A stretch of 48,423 bases of DNA, from contig NZ_AUZM01000026.1 of the NCBI RefSeq assembly GCF_000478195.2, forward strand, positions 32,001-80,423, given 5' to 3'. The stretch is from Lyngbya aestuarii BL J. GTDB lineage: Bacteria; Cyanobacteriota; Cyanobacteriia; Cyanobacteriales; Microcoleaceae. Below, piece by piece: positions 46,179-48,423 of the stretch. The notes below the pieces were generated by a model. The model worked only from the letters and a program-made list of their open reading frames with translations. It was not told where the DNA came from and did no database searches. Position 1 is the stretch's first letter, and the number at the start of each line of letters is the position of its first letter. A program made the position numbers and the translations under genes.

Positions 46179-47258
46179 ATGGCTAAAATATTTACGGCTA
46201 AAATATTTAAAACTAACATCTCTGCACCTGCCATTATCCAAATGCGTCAAGACTTAATGGCAGACTCGGAACTGAATTTTAACTTCATGGTTTTGGTTCT
46301 TACCTCTTGTTTAATCGCCACATTTGGATTACTAAGTAACAGTACGGGTGTGATTATTGGGGCGATGTTAGTTGCACCTTTAATGTTACCCCTGAGAGGA
46401 CTTGCTTTTGGGGCTTTAGAGGGTGATCCGGATTTATTTCGTCGCAGTTTTTTCTCTTTAATTGCAGCAACTGGATTCGCTCTTTGTTTATCCATTTTTT
46501 TGGGACGTGTAACGGGGTTTCAAAACTTTGGAAGTGAGGTGATCGCTCGAACTCAACCGACTCTAATTGACTTAGGTGTTGCGATTGTTGCTGGAGGATT
46601 AAGTGGTTTTTCTAAGGTACGACAAGGAATTAATGATGCGGTAGCCGGAACTGCAATTGCGGTTGCTTTAATGCCTCCTTTATGTGTAATTGGATTGACA
46701 TTATCTCAAGGGCTTTGGAATGAAAGTTATGGTGCTTTTTTGCTGTATTTTACCAACCTTTTAGGGATTACTCTAGCCTGTATGATTGTGTTTATTATGG
46801 CAGGCTATACTCGAGTTAATGTCGCTTTAGGCTGGGCAATTTTGTTAACGGGACTCCTATTTTTTCCGTTAGGCTTAAGTTTGATTCGATTAATCATTCA
46901 AGGTCAAGTAGAATATAATCTCACCCGAATGTTCAAAAAAAATACACTCACTGGTCAACGAGTCGAACTACTAGAAACAGATATGCTGTGGACGCGAAAG
47001 CCCGTCTCTGTTTATCTAAAAGTCCGCTCAAAAGAACCCATTACTCCCAAACAAGTCCGTTTAGTTCAAGAGTTTTTGGGTGAAAAAATGAGACGAAATT
47101 TTGAACTGATTGTGCTTGTAGATGCGATTACAGAAGTGAGAGCCGAAGAAGCTCCACTCTATATGCAGAAGCCTGAGAAAAAAGATAAAGTCACCAAAAA
47201 AATGAGGACTCAAGATCTCAAGAAAGTTCGCATTTTTAAGCGGAAAGCCAAACCTTAA
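46179..47258 (+). CDS. DUF389 (TIGR00341-like) membrane protein
   Basis: 359 aa. About six hydrophobic helices span residues 30-235 (NFMVLVLTSCLIATFGLLSN, VIIGAMLVAPLMLPLRGLAF, and others), with GAMLVAPLM being the family hallmark. The C-terminal 120 residues are soluble and very basic (KKDKVTKKMRTQDLKKVRIF). Function is unknown. The coding sequence opens with a 15-bp tandem duplication (GGCTAAAATATTTA twice) giving AKIFTAKIF; an in-frame ATG at residue 23 could be the original start. It converges with ubiA, 32 bp apart. Confidence 0.85.
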   Translation: MAKIFTAKIFKTNISAPAIIQMRQDLMADSELNFNFMVLVLTSCLIATFGLLSNSTGVIIGAMLVAPLMLPLRGLAFGALEGDPDLFRRSFFSLIAATGFALCLSIFLGRVTGFQNFGSEVIARTQPTLIDLGVAIVAGGLSGFSKVRQGINDAVAGTAIAVALMPPLCVIGLTLSQGLWNESYGAFLLYFTNLLGITLACMIVFIMAGYTRVNVALGWAILLTGLLFFPLGLSLIRLIIQGQVEYNLTRMFKKNTLTGQRVELLETDMLWTRKPVSVYLKVRSKEPITPKQVRLVQEFLGEKMRRNFELIVLVDAITEVRAEEAPLYMQKPEKKDKVTKKMRTQDLKKVRIFKRKAKP

Positions 47259-47290
47259 GATTTGGAAACATACTTGAAATTGACGCGACT

Positions 47291-48175
47291 CTAAAATAAG
47301 GTTCCACTGATCATTCCGGCTAATAAAATGAAACCCACCCAGACATTCTGACGAAAGATTTCACCATACACTGGTTTGGGAATTTCGGGTTGTTTTAATT
47401 GACGATAGTGTTGAAACCAAATTGCGACAGCGATCGCCAAACTCAGCCCATATTCCCAATGTAATTTCATCTCAATTCCCAATGCAGCCAATAAGCCCAC
47501 CGTCGCTAAAAAGAAAAAACCCACCGCATTAGCCGCTTGATCTCCAAAAAATAACGCACTCGAATTAACCCCCATGCGTTTGTCATCTTCGCGATCGCTC
47601 ATCGCATAAACCGTATCAAACCCCAAAGTCCACACCACAGTCGCCCCCCACAGTAACCAAGTTGCAGGTTCTAAACGCGCAACCGCCGCAGTCCAACTAA
47701 TTAAAACCGCAAAACCCCAAGCGATAGATAAGACTAATTGGGGAACCGGAAAAAACCGCTTGGCGAGGGGATAGCAAATGATCACAGGAACGGCAGCGAC
47801 ACACAGCCAAAAACTCAAAGAATTGAGGTAAAAGGCCAATCCAGCCGCACAAGCAAAGGCAACAAAAGCGACAACAATACCCGTTTTTACTGTTAACGCA
47901 CGGGACGCCAGGGGACGGCTGCGAGTTCGTTCAACTTCAGGATCAATATCGCGATCCCATAAATCATTCACCACACATCCGGCGGCGCTGGTGGCAACAG
48001 TTCCAAAGATAATCACCAAAACTAAAACCCAAGGGGGTGTAGCGTCAGAGGCCAAAAACACCGCCCAAAGTGCCGGAATCATTAAAATTAGGCGTCCTGC
48101 GGGCTTATCCCATCTTAATAATCGAATAATCTGGATTAATGTTGATTCGGGTTGTGGTTCGGGTTGAATCAGCAT
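47291..48175 (-). CDS. ubiA: 4-hydroxybenzoate polyprenyltransferase (plastoquinone pathway)
   Basis: 294 aa, seven to nine transmembrane helices. The two Asp-rich motifs bind the prenyl diphosphate: NDLWDRDIDPEVERTRSRPL and DTVYAMSDREDDKRMGVNSS. It attaches a polyprenyl (solanesyl) chain to 4-hydroxybenzoate, an early step of plastoquinone synthesis in cyanobacteria. Length and motif spacing fit UbiA. The upstream 248 bp to the window edge contain coding-like frames whose status is unclear. Confidence 0.95.
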   Translation of the reverse strand: MLIQPEPQPESTLIQIIRLLRWDKPAGRLILMIPALWAVFLASDATPPWVLVLVIIFGTVATSAAGCVVNDLWDRDIDPEVERTRSRPLASRALTVKTGIVVAFVAFACAAGLAFYLNSLSFWLCVAAVPVIICYPLAKRFFPVPQLVLSIAWGFAVLISWTAAVARLEPATWLLWGATVVWTLGFDTVYAMSDREDDKRMGVNSSALFFGDQAANAVGFFFLATVGLLAALGIEMKLHWEYGLSLAIAVAIWFQHYRQLKQPEIPKPVYGEIFRQNVWVGFILLAGMISGTLF

Positions 48176-48423
48176 TGGAATGACTTTGAATTTATACTTA
48201 GTTTTCAGCTTTTATTCTATAGTTTCTCGCTAAGGCTGTCATCGATAACCCATAATTGAGTGTTAATTGCAATGAATCGAGTGTGTTGAGTCGCCTTGAT
48301 CCAATCTCTAAAAATTTCCGTTGCAATTGAGTCAGTGAGTCACGAATTGAGATGCAGTCTTTGATTAAAAACTCTGATCAGATTTGAGTGATCCTCTCTA
48401 TTGATTAAAAACGGGTTTTCGTT

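Overview
The window is a piece of a cyanobacterial chromosome, most likely from a filamentous oscillatorialean (a Lyngbya/Limnoraphis/Oscillatoria-like organism; the genus is inference). Evidence: photosystem I genes psaF and psaJ divergent from tsaD, two plant-type [2Fe-2S] ferredoxins, an FtsH of the Synechocystis Slr0228 (FtsH2) type, a plastid-NSI-like GNAT, a plastoquinone-type UbiA, and at least 19 copies of the HIP1 octamer GCGATCGC. No rRNA, CRISPR array, prophage or intact insertion sequence was seen. The only RNA gene found is tRNA-Pro(TGG).

Layout. 0.1-6 kb: a small membrane protein, a TonB-like protein with seven 51-bp repeats, cobI (cobalamin), thrB (threonine) and a small DUF7219-like protein behind a strong promoter. 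6-9.4 kb: pepP and ftsH, the latter with a clear intrinsic terminator. 9.4-12 kb: a ParM/StbA-like actin ATPase followed by a coiled-coil protein that may be its DNA-binding partner. 12-17.4 kb: an ABC-F ATPase, a single-domain response regulator, ilvH, a CPA2 cation/proton antiporter and a nitrilase-family amidase. 17.6-20.6 kb: psaJ-psaF, tsaD, and a methyltransferase that overlaps tsaD tail to tail. 21-24.4 kb: a small RTX protein, an alpha/beta hydrolase, an ACT-like protein and the GNAT. 24.6-26.6 kb: tRNA-Pro, a large imperfect hairpin, and a coiled-coil protein.

26.7-33.8 kb is one giant gene (2369 aa). It has an N-terminal DUF4347 domain, a propeller-like region, cadherin-like repeats, two large blocks of Asp-rich thrombospondin type 3 repeats, a CCxC motif and an RTX calcium-binding C-terminus. 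It is probably a type I secreted surface adhesin, but no transporter is encoded here. 34.4-39.8 kb: an MBOAT acyltransferase, the ergothioneine pair egtC-egtB and a SpoIID/LytB protein. 40-40.8 kb: tandem ferredoxin genes with a long hairpin in the leader of the first. 41.3-48.2 kb: a YwiC-like membrane protein, a Gfo/Idh/MocA oxidoreductase, a HAD hydrolase with an altered motif I, a methyltransferase, a LOG-like (TIGR00725) protein, a DUF389 protein and ubiA.

Most genes are independent housekeeping units rather than one pathway. The clearest functional couples are psaF-psaJ, egtC-egtB, the ParM/partner pair and the two ferredoxins. The least explained signals are the chromosomal ParM module with its clustered TGATCA sites, the 123-bp hairpin after tRNA-Pro, a perfect 24-bp palindrome upstream of ilvH, several terminal-inverted-repeat elements of 90-120 bp, and the internally duplicated giant adhesin, which lies in an 11.5-kb stretch lacking HIP1 sites. 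Gene functions come from recognised motifs; no database search was possible.
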